A stretch of DNA of 10,198 nucleotides from Phycisphaerae bacterium (GTDB lineage Bacteria; Planctomycetota; Phycisphaerae; UBA1845): the NCBI GenBank assembly GCA_021604825.1, contig BQJS01000175.1, forward strand, positions 1 through 10,198. The letters run 5' to 3'. Every line of letters begins with the position of its first letter. Position 1 is the stretch's first letter. The position numbers and the translations under genes are program-made. This document shows positions 1 through 7,582 of this stretch, piece after piece. The notes beneath the pieces were generated by a model. The model did no database searches and was not told where the DNA came from. It saw only the letters and a program-made list of their open reading frames with translations.

Positions 1-584
1 GAATTGGCGTGCAGCGCCTGGGCGACCAGTTCCTTGCCCGTCCCCGATTCCCCAAAAATCAAAACCGTGCTCTTACTCTTGGCCAGCTTCTGAATCCGGC
101 GAATTTCTTTCGCAAGCGCCGCGCTCGTTCCGATGATCCCCTCGTAATTAAACGCCTGCTCGATCTGCTCGCGCATCGTTTTGGAATCGCGCGACGCGAT
201 CGCCTGCTCGGCGGCTTGGTTGACCTTCTCGCGGACGACGTCGATGTCGATGGGTTTGATCAGATAATCGTATGCCGGCGTGGGGTTTTCAGGCCCGAGT
301 GCGTCGCGCACCAACTGCTCGCTGCCGAATGCGGTGATCAAAATCACCTGCGTATGCGGGGAGATTTCTTTCGTCTGCTTGAGGACGTCCATCCCGTTGA
401 GCGCCCCGCCCAGTTTGTAGTCGGTGATGATGACGTCGGGCGGGCGGGCACTGACACTCGCAATCGCATCGGCACCGCTGGAGACGACCTTGCAGGCGTG
501 CCCCTCGCGCTTCAACCCTTCGGCGATCGCTTCGCCGTGGGCAGCATCATCTTCAACGATAAGTACGAATGCGGTGGCGGCCAT
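1..584 (-). CDS. Sigma-54-dependent response regulator, NtrC family (C-terminal part outside window)
   Basis: The first 194 residues are visible; the gene leaves the window at its left edge. Residues 5-125 form a CheY-like receiver: acidic pocket E11-D12-D13, phospho-acceptor D55 (VIITDY), switch threonine T84 (ILITAF) and K110-P111. After a linker, an AAA+ sigma-54 activation domain starts near residue 148, with EGIIGTS and Walker A GESGTGKE at 178-185. In this family phosphorylation allows ATP-driven remodelling of sigma-54 RNA polymerase at promoters bound by a C-terminal helix-turn-helix, which is not visible here. The ATG at 584 gives a normal N-terminus. A 5-bp hairpin (585-589 with 598-602) lies directly before it, with the weak AGAAG ribosome site in its loop. 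It follows the histidine kinase after 53 nt, so the two form a likely operon and cognate pair. The receiver is slightly odd between T84 and K110 (GPENPTPAYDYL), where the family usually has a shorter KxGAYDYL-type segment. The target genes cannot be told from here. Confidence 0.93.
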   Translation of the reverse strand, partial: MAATAFVLIVEDDAAHGEAIAEGLKREGHACKVVSSGADAIASVSARPPDVIITDYKLGGALNGMDVLKQTKEISPHTQVILITAFGSEQLVRDALGPENPTPAYDYLIKPIDIDVVREKVNQAAEQAIASRDSKTMREQIEQAFNYEGIIGTSAALAKEIRRIQKLAKSKSTVLIFGESGTGKELVAQALHAN

Positions 585-637
585 GATAGCTTCTATTCTA
601 TCGCTCCGGCTGCGATCGTCACCCCATCGGCCGGTCC

Positions 638-1366
638 TTAACTCAATGGCCCAGGCTTCTCAGCCACCAGCGGCAACCGAATGACGAACGTCGTCCCCGC
701 ACCCGACTTCGACTTGACCTTGATGGTGCCACCGTGCGCCGCGACGATTCGACTGGTCGTGGACAATCCCAGCCCGCTACCCATCGGCTTGGTCGAGTAG
801 AACGCCTGCATGGCCTTCGACAAAACTTCCTCGCTCATGCCCTCGCCGTCGTCGCTCACTTCCACCGTTGCCCAAGTGCCATCGCGGCCAAGTTCGTCCA
901 CCGTCAGATGAATCGAAATCTCGCCCCCCTTGGGCGTGGCTTGGCGGGCGTTGATTAGGAGGTTCAAGAGGGCCTGTCGAAAGATCGCTGAATCGACCAA
1001 CACGAGCAGCGGTTGCGGGTGTTCATAGGCGACGAGTCGAATGTCATCGCGCTGCGTCTCCGGCGAATAGAACTCGACCAAACGCGAGACGATCCCGTTC
1101 AGGTCGGCCACGGTTCGCTTGAGCGTCACCGGTTTGACGAGCAGCAGAAACTCATCGAGCATCCGCTGAAGACGCTCTGCCTCCCCCCGCGTCATGGCGA
1201 TGCGTTGTCGCGCCCGACGCAACGTATCTGAGGAGTTGTCCGCATCTTCAGATAAGTCTTCTTCCAAGAGCTTCAGATTCAGCAGCAACGTCGACAGCGG
1301 ATTGCGAATCTCGTGCGCAAGGCCACCAGCAATCATCGAGATTTCAATAACACGATCGTCAACCAT
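638..1366 (-). CDS. Sensor-less histidine kinase (HisKA + HATPase), partner of the NtrC-type regulator
   Basis: This 242-residue protein is essentially a bare kinase core. The HisKA dimerisation helix carries the phospho-acceptor H18 in HEIRNPLS. The HATPase domain has the N box around N139 (NLLINARQA), G1 box DDGEGM at 172-177, F box FYSTKP at 189-194 and G2 box GSGLGLS at 196-202, so every catalytic element is present. There is no membrane segment, signal peptide or PAS/GAF domain; family members are usually longer, with sensor modules before HisKA. An in-frame TGA lies only three codons upstream of the ATG at 1366, so the short N-terminus is real unless a frameshift hides upstream sequence. 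It presumably acts in the cytoplasm, receives its signal from a partner protein, and phosphorylates the regulator encoded 53 nt downstream. Its upstream region is largely occupied by an inverted-repeat element, and no clear promoter is visible. Confidence 0.92.
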   Translation of the reverse strand: MVDDRVIEISMIAGGLAHEIRNPLSTLLLNLKLLEEDLSEDADNSSDTLRRARQRIAMTRGEAERLQRMLDEFLLLVKPVTLKRTVADLNGIVSRLVEFYSPETQRDDIRLVAYEHPQPLLVLVDSAIFRQALLNLLINARQATPKGGEISIHLTVDELGRDGTWATVEVSDDGEGMSEEVLSKAMQAFYSTKPMGSGLGLSTTSRIVAAHGGTIKVKSKSGAGTTFVIRLPLVAEKPGPLS

Positions 1367-1396
1367 TGCAGTTCAATCCAGATCCGCATACCAGTC

Positions 1397-1470
1397 GTGC
1401 CACTGCTCTGTGAGCAGTGCTTTAGAAGATCGACCGTAGAAATACGGCACTGCTCACAGAGCAGCGGCAC
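1397..1470. repeat. REP-doublet-like (BIME/REPIN) inverted repeat element
   Basis: Two 24-nt arms (1397-1420 and 1447-1470) are inverted copies matching at 23 of 24 positions. Each arm also folds on itself: CACTGCTC-TGT-GAGCAGTG in the left arm and CTGCTC-ACA-GAGCAG in the right. The 26-nt spacer contains a third hairpin, CCGTA-GAAA-TACGG (1434-1447), with a GNRA-type loop. There is no T-run, so this is not an ordinary terminator. Two palindromic units in opposite orientation with a short spacer is the classic architecture of paired REP sequences moved by RAYT transposases. Assignment to that class is inference from structure; other genomic copies are needed to prove it. It sits between the pnp terminator and the kinase start. 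Confidence 0.7.
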
Positions 1471-1496
1471 ATCTGCGACACATCATCATTCAACAG

Positions 1497-1537
1497 AAAA
1501 ACGGTGGCCCCACGTTTCAAGGTAGGACCACCGTTTT
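1497..1537 (-). terminator. Rho-independent terminator of pnp
   Basis: On the minus strand a 10-bp perfect stem (AAAACGGTGG at 1537-1528 pairing with CCACCGTTTT at 1507-1498) closes a 20-nt loop and runs into five T residues. It lies about 30 nt after the pnp stop codon. The A-rich 5' side means it may also work weakly in the other direction. Confidence 0.85.
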
Positions 1538-1566
1538 GATTTTGCAATCGATTCAACAATTAAGAT

Positions 1567-3684
1567 CTACGAAGCGCTGTCGGCCGTCTCTTGCTTCTCT
1601 TCAAGCAAGACCGCCTTGGCTGACAATTTTACGCGACCTTGGTTGTCCACCGCGATCACTTTGACCTTCAGCGGATCACCGACCTTGCACACATCGGCGA
1701 CGTTGCGGACGTAATCGGTGGACAGCTCACTCACGTGACACAAGCCGTCTTGACCCGGGGCGATCTCAACAAACGCACCGAAGTCCTTCACGCTCGTGAC
1801 CGTACCCGAATACACCGTGCCAACCTTGATACTTTCGGTGACGGCTTCGATCATGCTGCGAGCCGTTTCTGCACCCGCAAGATCCATGCACGAGATCGTG
1901 ATGGTTCCGTCGTCATCGATTTCGACCTTGGCACCGGTTCCGCCTTCGATGGCTTTGATCCCTTTACCACCTGGTCCAATGACCTTGCCGATGCGGTCCG
2001 GATTGATCTTGATCGAAAGGATACGCGGTGCGTACTTGCTCGTTTCTTTGCGCGGTTCGGGAAGCGTCTCCAGCATTTTCGATAGAATCTCAAGGCGGGC
2101 CGTCTTGGCCATCTCGAGCGCTTCTTCGACGATGTCGATGCTCAGCGAGCGATCCTTCAAGTCCACCTGAATCGCCGTGATACCGCGCTGCGTACCTGCA
2201 ACCTTGAAGTCCATGTCACCGAAGTGATCTTCTTCACCAAGGATATCGATAATCAATTTGCGTTGATCGCCATTGTGGAAACCACCAACCGAGATACCCG
2301 CGACCGGCTGCGTGAGCGGAACACCGGCATCCATCAACGCCAACGTTCCACCGCAGATCGACGCCATCGAACTCGAACCGTTCGACTCAAGAATCTCGGA
2401 AACGATACGAACGGTATAGGGGAAATCTTCCGGCGATGGCAGGACCATCTCGATCGCCTTCTCAGCCAGGTTACCGTGGCCAATCTCGCGACGCGATACC
2501 GCCCCCAAACGACGAACTTCACCGACACAGAACGGTGGGAAGTTGTAGTGGAGCATGAACTTCTTGCTGTACTCAGGCATCAACCCATCGATGAATTGTT
2601 CATCGCGAACCGTACCCAGCGTCACGATCGCCATCGACTGCGTTTCACCACGGGTAAAGACAGCCGACCCATGTGTTCGCGGCAGCACGCCGACTTCGCA
2701 GGTCAGATCACGAATATCCGTCGGACCTCGCCCATCGGCACGAATGCCGGTGTCGATCACCATCGCGGCGACGACTTCGCCTTCGATTTCATCGACCACA
2801 CCACGCACAGTGTTACGATCAAATTCCAGATTCTCAGCGTCGGCTGGGCATTCCTGATCGAGCGTTTCGTTGTAGACGGCTTTGACGGCTTCGTAACGAT
2901 CCTGCTTCGACGAAATCTCTTTCGCCTTGCGAAGCGGACCAGCCACCTTTTCGCGCAACCGATCTTTGAGGGCGTCGGTTGATGGCGGCGGCGTCCATTT
3001 CTTTTCCTGACCGCACTGCTTGACCAGATCGCTAACGCAATCGCAGATGGTTTTGATTTCCTTGTGGGCGATGTCGACGGCTTTGACGACGTCAGCTTCG
3101 GCGATTTCAAACCCGCCCAGCTCGATCATATTGACGGCATCGGAGTGGCCGGAAACGACCAACTCAAGATCGCTTTGATCCATTTGCTCAAGGGTCGGCA
3201 TCACGACGAAATCACCGTTGACGCGTCCCACGCGAACCGCGCCGGTTGGACCTTCAAACGGAATTTCCGAAATCGAAAGCGCCGCGGACGCACCAATCAT
3301 CGCGAGCATGTCCGGATCGTGCTCTTGATCGGTCGACAGCACCATCGCCTGGATCATGACTTCGTTGATAAACCCCTTGGGGAACAACGGACGGATCGGA
3401 CGATCCATCAATCGCATGGTGAGGATTTCTTTGGTCGACGGGCGGGCTTCACGCTTGAAGAAACCACCAGGAAACTTACCAGCCGCATAGGCTTTTTCGC
3501 GGTAGTCGCAGGTCAGCGGAAAGAAATCGATCCCTGGCCTAGGGTCCGAAGTCACCACAGCCACCATGACCACCGTCTCGCCGTAGGTCACCATCACGGT
3601 GCCCGCAGCTTGCTTGGCCAACCAGCCCGTTTCCAACGTCAGCGTCTTGCCGCCGATTTTGCACTCTGAAGTGTATTTCTTCAT
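1567..3684 (-). CDS. pnp: Polynucleotide phosphorylase (PNPase)
   Basis: PNPase degrades RNA 3'-5' by phosphorolysis and is a degradosome/RNA-turnover enzyme in the cytoplasm. The 705-residue chain has the full domain order: RNase PH 1 (about 10-140), alpha-helical linker (about 200-300), RNase PH 2 (about 320-530), KH (about 553-610, GxxG loop in IGPGGK at 569-574) and S1 (about 620-690, [18 protein letters not shown]). Diagnostic stretches include [27 protein letters not shown] and [13 protein letters not shown]. The catalytic residues D486, D492 and K494 ([11 protein letters not shown]) fall at the same numbers as in E. coli. I chose ATG 3684, with AAGAG eight nt upstream; a GTG at 3693 would add three residues. 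The C-terminus ends soon after S1, with no long tail. It follows rpsO, the usual order, but a terminator lies between them and leaves 117 nt for a pnp promoter or leader, in which I see no clear -35/-10 pair. Confidence 0.98.
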   Translation of the reverse strand: MKKYTSECKIGGKTLTLETGWLAKQAAGTVMVTYGETVVMVAVVTSDPRPGIDFFPLTCDYREKAYAAGKFPGGFFKREARPSTKEILTMRLMDRPIRPLFPKGFINEVMIQAMVLSTDQEHDPDMLAMIGASAALSISEIPFEGPTGAVRVGRVNGDFVVMPTLEQMDQSDLELVVSGHSDAVNMIELGGFEIAEADVVKAVDIAHKEIKTICDCVSDLVKQCGQEKKWTPPPSTDALKDRLREKVAGPLRKAKEISSKQDRYEAVKAVYNETLDQECPADAENLEFDRNTVRGVVDEIEGEVVAAMVIDTGIRADGRGPTDIRDLTCEVGVLPRTHGSAVFTRGETQSMAIVTLGTVRDEQFIDGLMPEYSKKFMLHYNFPPFCVGEVRRLGAVSRREIGHGNLAEKAIEMVLPSPEDFPYTVRIVSEILESNGSSSMASICGGTLALMDAGVPLTQPVAGISVGGFHNGDQRKLIIDILGEEDHFGDMDFKVAGTQRGITAIQVDLKDRSLSIDIVEEALEMAKTARLEILSKMLETLPEPRKETSKYAPRILSIKINPDRIGKVIGPGGKGIKAIEGGTGAKVEIDDDGTITISCMDLAGAETARSMIEAVTESIKVGTVYSGTVTSVKDFGAFVEIAPGQDGLCHVSELSTDYVRNVADVCKVGDPLKVKVIAVDNQGRVKLSAKAVLLEEKQETADSAS

Positions 3685-3801
3685 TACCGTCACTCTTTTC
3701 CGTTTTCTTTATCCGTCTGCCAACACGACAACCGTCATGACCAGTTCGCCGCACCAGCGACGTCGATTCTCGATCGATGCGCCGATGAGCAATAAATATG
3801 C

Positions 3802-3838
3802 AAAAAAAGGATGGGCCGCGCGAACGCAACTCATCCTT
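3802..3838 (-). terminator. Rho-independent terminator between rpsO and pnp
   Basis: On the minus strand AAGGATG (3838-3832) pairs with CATCCTT (3813-3807), followed by seven T residues. It ends the rpsO transcript about 215 nt after the stop codon, or attenuates read-through into pnp, as the terminator at the same place does in E. coli rpsO-pnp. Confidence 0.82.
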
Positions 3839-4052
3839 ACCATTTATTGAGTTTTTCCAAACAACAATTCCAAGCCATCAACCCAACACAACCGTCGCTT
3901 CGCCACGATAGTCGAATGCCACCTTGTGGCACTTCGCAGCCTGCAACGGGTTCTGGGCTGAACTTGCACCGCCAGCCCCACCGACTTTTCAACTTCAATA
4001 GGCCCGCCCAATTCAAGCCGGACCGATTCCGCAAGTTACTTCCTGAGGCCCG
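3839..4052 (-). other. Long 3' untranslated region of rpsO
   Basis: These 214 bases lie between the rpsO stop and its terminator. They contain no convincing gene: a 65-codon open frame on the minus strand (3837-4034) has no protein-like character. A small perfect hairpin TGCCAC-CTT-GTGGCA sits at 3917-3931 and shares the 7-mer GTGCCAC with the inverted-repeat element at 1397-1470. A tandem repeat abuts the rpsO stop. Nothing else stands out. Confidence 0.5.
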
Positions 4053-4068
4053 TTACTTTCTGAGGCCC
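4035..4068. repeat. 17-bp tandem duplication across the rpsO stop codon
   Basis: Positions 4035-4051 and 4052-4068 are adjacent direct copies of 17 bp, reading GGGCCTCAGAAAGTAAC on the minus strand, with a single difference (4042 versus 4059). The copy inside the gene encodes the final codons and the TAA stop of rpsO. The other copy lies just after the stop and is out of frame. Confidence 0.9.
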
Positions 4069-4316
4069 AAGCGCTGAATCACGCTGACGTAGCGACTGTG
4101 ATCCTTATGATTCAGATAACGCAGTAGCCGCGTCCGCCGTCCCACCAACTTCAGCAAACCGCGACGCGATGCGAAGTCTTTCTTGTGGGTCTTGAGGTGC
4201 TCCGTCAGCTCGACGATTCGCCCCGTTAACAAGGCAACTTGCACTTCCGGCGAACCGGTGTCCTTGTCGTGGGTACGATAGGTCGTCAACGCTTCCTGCT
4301 TTGATTTAACGTCCAA
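4053..4316 (-). CDS. rpsO: 30S ribosomal protein S15
   Basis: S15 binds the central domain of 16S rRNA early in small-subunit assembly. The 87-residue product matches the family's usual 88-89 and carries its signature: [20 protein letters not shown], then [20 protein letters not shown] and [10 protein letters not shown], ending in LGLRK. The start is a TTG at 4316, since no in-frame ATG or GTG gives the correct N-terminus. GGAG lies eight nt upstream of this TTG, which supports it. An ATG at 4335 opens a nine-codon out-of-frame reading frame that overlaps the start, possibly incidental. The gene is followed by a 214-nt 3' UTR, a terminator and then pnp. A weak promoter candidate, CTGGCA-N17-TTTAAG, lies upstream on the minus strand (about 4384-4356); I would not rely on it. 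Confidence 0.97.
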   Translation of the reverse strand: MDVKSKQEALTTYRTHDKDTGSPEVQVALLTGRIVELTEHLKTHKKDFASRRGLLKLVGRRTRLLRYLNHKDHSRYVSVIQRLGLRK

Positions 4317-4350
4317 TGGATTGACTCCGTGGCATGGGCTTTGATTTCAC
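4298..4350. repeat. 13-bp direct repeat flanking the rpsO start
   Basis: GCTTTGATTTAAC (4298-4310, within the first codons of rpsO) and GCTTTGATTTCAC (4338-4350, in its leader) match at 12 of 13 positions, 40 nt apart, on either side of the ribosome binding site and TTG start. S15 genes are often autoregulated through their leaders, so these could be functional, but chance cannot be excluded. Confidence 0.4.
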
Positions 4351-4693
4351 AACCTTAAACAATCGCGCTTCCGAGGTGCCAGCACTTGATCAAAGCCAGT
4401 CGCAACGTTCAAATTACCGTCGCCAAGCACCGCACCTGGGGCGTTCCAAGCGGTAAACTCTACTGACTTTGGCCTCACTTGCAATCCCGCCTGCAGCCCA
4501 CAAGATCCTGTTTTATCCCATTGGAAGCACTGATTTCGGCCCGGGAGTCTCGCCCGATCACCGTTCCCCCAAATCACTGCTCCCCGATCGCCGGGATCTT
4601 CAAGTCTTCAATTGTCACGGGGTTGCGCCGGGTTATGATGGCCGCGGCTATTCTGAGATTCTGACCAGCATCACTGACGCGGACGCATTAGAC
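4317..4693. other. Divergent intergenic region between rpsO and trkA
   Basis: These 377 bases separate leftward rpsO from rightward trkA. They hold the rpsO leader with its GGAG site, an 8-bp palindrome TTGATCAA at 4386-4393, and the likely trkA promoter near the right end. Open frames across it (minus strand 4347-4577; plus strand from 4469 into trkA) have no family resemblance. No RNA gene is recognised. Confidence 0.6.
4612..4639 (+). promoter_or_regulatory. Predicted sigma-70-type promoter for trkA-trkH
   Basis: TTGTCA (4612-4617) and TATGAT (4634-4639) are separated by 16 nt; each matches its consensus hexamer at five of six positions. A start near 4646 would leave a leader of roughly 50 nt before the trkA ATG. 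This is the best promoter-like pair I found in the window. Confidence 0.6.
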
Positions 4694-6034
4694 ATGAACA
4701 TTATTATCTGTGGTGCCGGTGAAGTGGGACTTCATGCCGCCGAGGTCATGGAAGGCGCGGGCCAAAACGTAACCGTCATCGACAAGAGCCCATCCAGGAT
4801 TCGAAAAATCGAGGACAGCCTCGACGTCCGTACGCTTCGTGGAAACTGCGCCTCAGCGGAAATTCTGACCGAAGCCGGCTGCAAATCGGCGGACCTGCTG
4901 ATCGCAGCCACCAGCAGCGACGAAATCAATCTGCTCACCGCCACCGTCGGAAAAGCCGTCGGAGCCAAAAAAACCGTCGTCCGCGTCCACCACAGCACAT
5001 ATTTCACCCAGCGGGGCCTCGATTACAAGAAACACCTCGGCATCGACCAATTGATCTGCCCCGAGTATTCGACGGCTCAAGCCATCGCGCAAACCATTCG
5101 GAACCCCGGAGCCCACGCGATCGAGAATTTCGCCCGTGGGCAGGTCGAAATGCACGAAATCCCGGTCTCAGAGAAGGCGGCAGCCGCCGGTCTCGCCCTT
5201 GCGAATCTGGGACTCCCGCGTGGATCAAGGCTTGCGGCGATTGGCCGGGATGAGCAGATGTTCATTCCCGACGGGGCCAGCGTGATTCAACCTGGCGACA
5301 GGGTCGTCCTGGTGGGTAACGCCAACGTTTTCCAGCAAGCCCGAAAACTTTTTCATGACGACAAGGTGCGTCGGCGACGTATCGCAATCATGGGCGGGCC
5401 ACCAATGGCGGTGTGGTTGTGCCGGGCGCTTCAGAAAAGTGATTTTTCCATTCGACTTTTTGAACTCGACCCGGAACGCGCCGAAGAGCTCGCCCAGAAG
5501 TTGGATTGGATTACCGTCATCACAGCCGACCCTTCAGACCTGACCACCTTCGACGAAGAGAATCTCGAACAACTCAATGCATTCGTCTCATTGCTCGACG
5601 ACGACGAACACAACATCCTGGGCAGCGCTTGGGCCAAGAGCAAGGGCGTCAAGCAATCTATTGCCGTGGTGCAACGGGCGGATTATCTTCATTTGCTCGC
5701 CAGCGTCGGAATCGATCGAGCGTTTAGCCCGCGGCGTGTCGCGGTTCGAGAGTTGGAACGATTCATTGCGGGCGACTCATTGCAACGAATCGCTTCGCTC
5801 GCCGACGGTAGCATCGACGTTTATCGATTTCGCGTCGGCGCCAAAGCCAACTGTCTGGGTAAAGCGCTCCGTGAGATCAAGCTCACACCCAAAGGCGGAG
5901 TGGCGGCCGTCCAATATGGCGATCATGTGGAAGTTCCCAGCGCCGATTACGTCCTGCGCGAAAACGATATGCTGCTCGTCATCGGTCCACCCGGTATGGA
6001 AAGTCGGCTCCGCAAAATGTTTGGCACGAAATAG
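4694..6034 (+). CDS. trkA: Trk potassium uptake regulatory subunit TrkA
   Basis: TrkA forms the cytoplasmic gating ring of the Trk potassium transporter and senses nucleotides (NAD(H), ATP/ADP). The 446-residue protein has the duplicated layout RCK_N-RCK_C-RCK_N-RCK_C: about 1-125, 145-225, 228-350 and 370-446. The first Rossmann motif is intact, with GAGEVG at 7-12 and the ribose-binding acidic residue D30 (VTVIDKS). In the second, RIAIMGGPPMAV (229-240), the GxGxxG pattern is degraded to GGPPMA, so this half may bind a nucleotide poorly or not at all. The frame is open for 75 codons further upstream, but that part is not family-like; MNIIICGAGEVG is the typical N-terminus, hence ATG 4694. 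The ribosome site is weak. Six nt separate its stop from trkH, so the two are surely co-transcribed from the promoter at 4612-4639. Confidence 0.96.
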   Translation: MNIIICGAGEVGLHAAEVMEGAGQNVTVIDKSPSRIRKIEDSLDVRTLRGNCASAEILTEAGCKSADLLIAATSSDEINLLTATVGKAVGAKKTVVRVHHSTYFTQRGLDYKKHLGIDQLICPEYSTAQAIAQTIRNPGAHAIENFARGQVEMHEIPVSEKAAAAGLALANLGLPRGSRLAAIGRDEQMFIPDGASVIQPGDRVVLVGNANVFQQARKLFHDDKVRRRRIAIMGGPPMAVWLCRALQKSDFSIRLFELDPERAEELAQKLDWITVITADPSDLTTFDEENLEQLNAFVSLLDDDEHNILGSAWAKSKGVKQSIAVVQRADYLHLLASVGIDRAFSPRRVAVRELERFIAGDSLQRIASLADGSIDVYRFRVGAKANCLGKALREIKLTPKGGVAAVQYGDHVEVPSADYVLRENDMLLVIGPPGMESRLRKMFGTK

Positions 6035-6040
6035 GCTGCC

Positions 6041-7582
6041 GTGAATTATCGATTTGTCGTCAAGCAACTTGGCCTGCTCTTTGTCGTCCTCAGCGCGATC
6101 CTTTTGGGCATCGCGGCATGGTCGGCGATTCAACTGGCCTACGGAGAAACAACGGAGAAGCATCCGCTTCGCGCCTTCTTGATCGCCGGTGGTGTCGGGC
6201 TGACGGTCGGCGGATTGATGTGGCTGGTGACCCGAAAGACGAGTACCCGTTTCGGCCGCAAAGAAGCCCTTCTCCTGGTGGCAGCCAGTTGGTTCGGCGG
6301 CGCGATGCTTGCGGCTATCCCGTTCCTCGTCTACGCCTACATTGGCGAGGTGCCCGGAACCGACCACCCCTTCCGCGAGCCCGTAAACTGCTTTTTTGAG
6401 TCAATGAGCGGCCTTACCACCACCGGGGCAACGGTCCTGACCAAGATCGACCGGATGCCCCGAAGCATCCTATTGTGGCGGGCATTGACCCATTGGCTGG
6501 GCGGACTGGGGATCGTCGTCCTGTTCGTCGCGGTTCTTCCTTCGATGGGTGTTGAGGGCAAGCGGCTCTTTCGCGTGGAGGCACCGGGCCCCGAACCGGA
6601 GGGTGTCCATCCGCACATCCGCGAAACCGCCCGCACGCTCTGGATGATTTACCTTGGCATCACCGTGCTGCAAATCCTCGCGCTTCGCATCGCGGGCATG
6701 GACATTTTTAACTCCGTCTGCCACACGTTTGCGACGCTCGCCACCGGAGGGTTCAGCACACACAACGCCAGCCTCGGTGGGTTTCACGGCAACATCGCCA
6801 TCGATATCATTGTCCTGTTCTTCATGGTGTGCGCCGGCGTGAACTTTGGCCTTTACTATCACTTGATTCGCGGTCGCTTCAAAGCCGTCTTCCAGGATTC
6901 GGAACTGCGCCTCTATCTGACGATCATGCTTGTGGTCACCGGCATCGTCACATTCGCGATCGCCAACGATCCGATCAAACTAACCACTGGCGAAACCATC
7001 GAACCGTCTTGGTTTGAAGCCACCCGACAAAGCGCCCTGACAACCGTGTCCGTGCAAACGACGACCGGGTTCTGCACAGCCGACTTCAACCTTTGGCCCT
7101 TCATCGCCAAAGCACTCTTGCTCATGGTCATGTTCATCGGTGGTTGCGCAGGATCGACGGGCGGTGGCATCAAAGTCATTCGGATTCTTATCGCGTTTAA
7201 AGTCATGGTGGCAGAACTGGAACGCGTGTTTCGTCCCAACGTCGTCCGGCCACTCAAGGTTGGCAAGGCGACGATTGCGCCGGAACTTCGACTCGCAACG
7301 TTGGCGTATGTGTTTGGTTTGATTCTGCTGTTCGGCGCCGGTACAGGTTTGCTGAAACTGTGCGAACCAGCGGAATCGATCGACATGACGACGGCTGCCA
7401 GCGCCAGCGTCGCGACGTTGTGCAACATCGGGCCAGGGCTGGCCAAGGTCGGTGCCGTAGAAAACTACGCATGGTTCTCGACGCCAAGCAAGTGCGTCAT
7501 GATTGTTCTAATGGCCCTGGGGCGTTTGGAAGTATTCGCAATCCTCGTACTTTTCTCCCCAAGATTTTGGCGAAGTGCGTGA
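6041..7582 (+). CDS. trkH: Trk/Ktr-type potassium channel subunit TrkH
   Basis: This is the potassium-conducting membrane subunit that works with TrkA. The 513 residues include many hydrophobic segments and the four pore loops of the superfamily, each with its filter glycine: LTTTGATV (G129), LATGGFST (G236), QTTTGFCT (G343) and NIGPGL (G464). The gating-loop region GSTGGGIKVIR (371-381) contains the conserved lysine K378. Length fits TrkH. The start is a GTG at 6041 giving MNYRFVVKQLG, six nt after the trkA stop; translation is probably coupled, since no strong ribosome site of its own is visible. Its stop lies in a short palindrome (TGCGT-G-ACGCA, 7576-7586) with no T-run, and I find no convincing terminator after it. 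TrkH versus KtrB cannot be settled by eye, but the adjacent two-domain TrkA favours Trk. Confidence 0.96.
   Translation: MNYRFVVKQLGLLFVVLSAILLGIAAWSAIQLAYGETTEKHPLRAFLIAGGVGLTVGGLMWLVTRKTSTRFGRKEALLLVAASWFGGAMLAAIPFLVYAYIGEVPGTDHPFREPVNCFFESMSGLTTTGATVLTKIDRMPRSILLWRALTHWLGGLGIVVLFVAVLPSMGVEGKRLFRVEAPGPEPEGVHPHIRETARTLWMIYLGITVLQILALRIAGMDIFNSVCHTFATLATGGFSTHNASLGGFHGNIAIDIIVLFFMVCAGVNFGLYYHLIRGRFKAVFQDSELRLYLTIMLVVTGIVTFAIANDPIKLTTGETIEPSWFEATRQSALTTVSVQTTTGFCTADFNLWPFIAKALLLMVMFIGGCAGSTGGGIKVIRILIAFKVMVAELERVFRPNVVRPLKVGKATIAPELRLATLAYVFGLILLFGAGTGLLKLCEPAESIDMTTAASASVATLCNIGPGLAKVGAVENYAWFSTPSKCVMIVLMALGRLEVFAILVLFSPRFWRSA

Noticed and set aside
9..641. 210-codon plus-strand open frame
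   Set aside because: It lies antisense to the clearly recognised response regulator gene and has no protein-family character.
2224..2982. 252-codon plus-strand open frame inside pnp
   Set aside because: It is an antisense shadow of the highly conserved pnp gene; its composition is unlike a real protein.
4469..4693. 75-codon N-terminal extension of TrkA
   Set aside because: It precedes the canonical MNIIICGAGEVG start, is not family-like and contains the predicted promoter.
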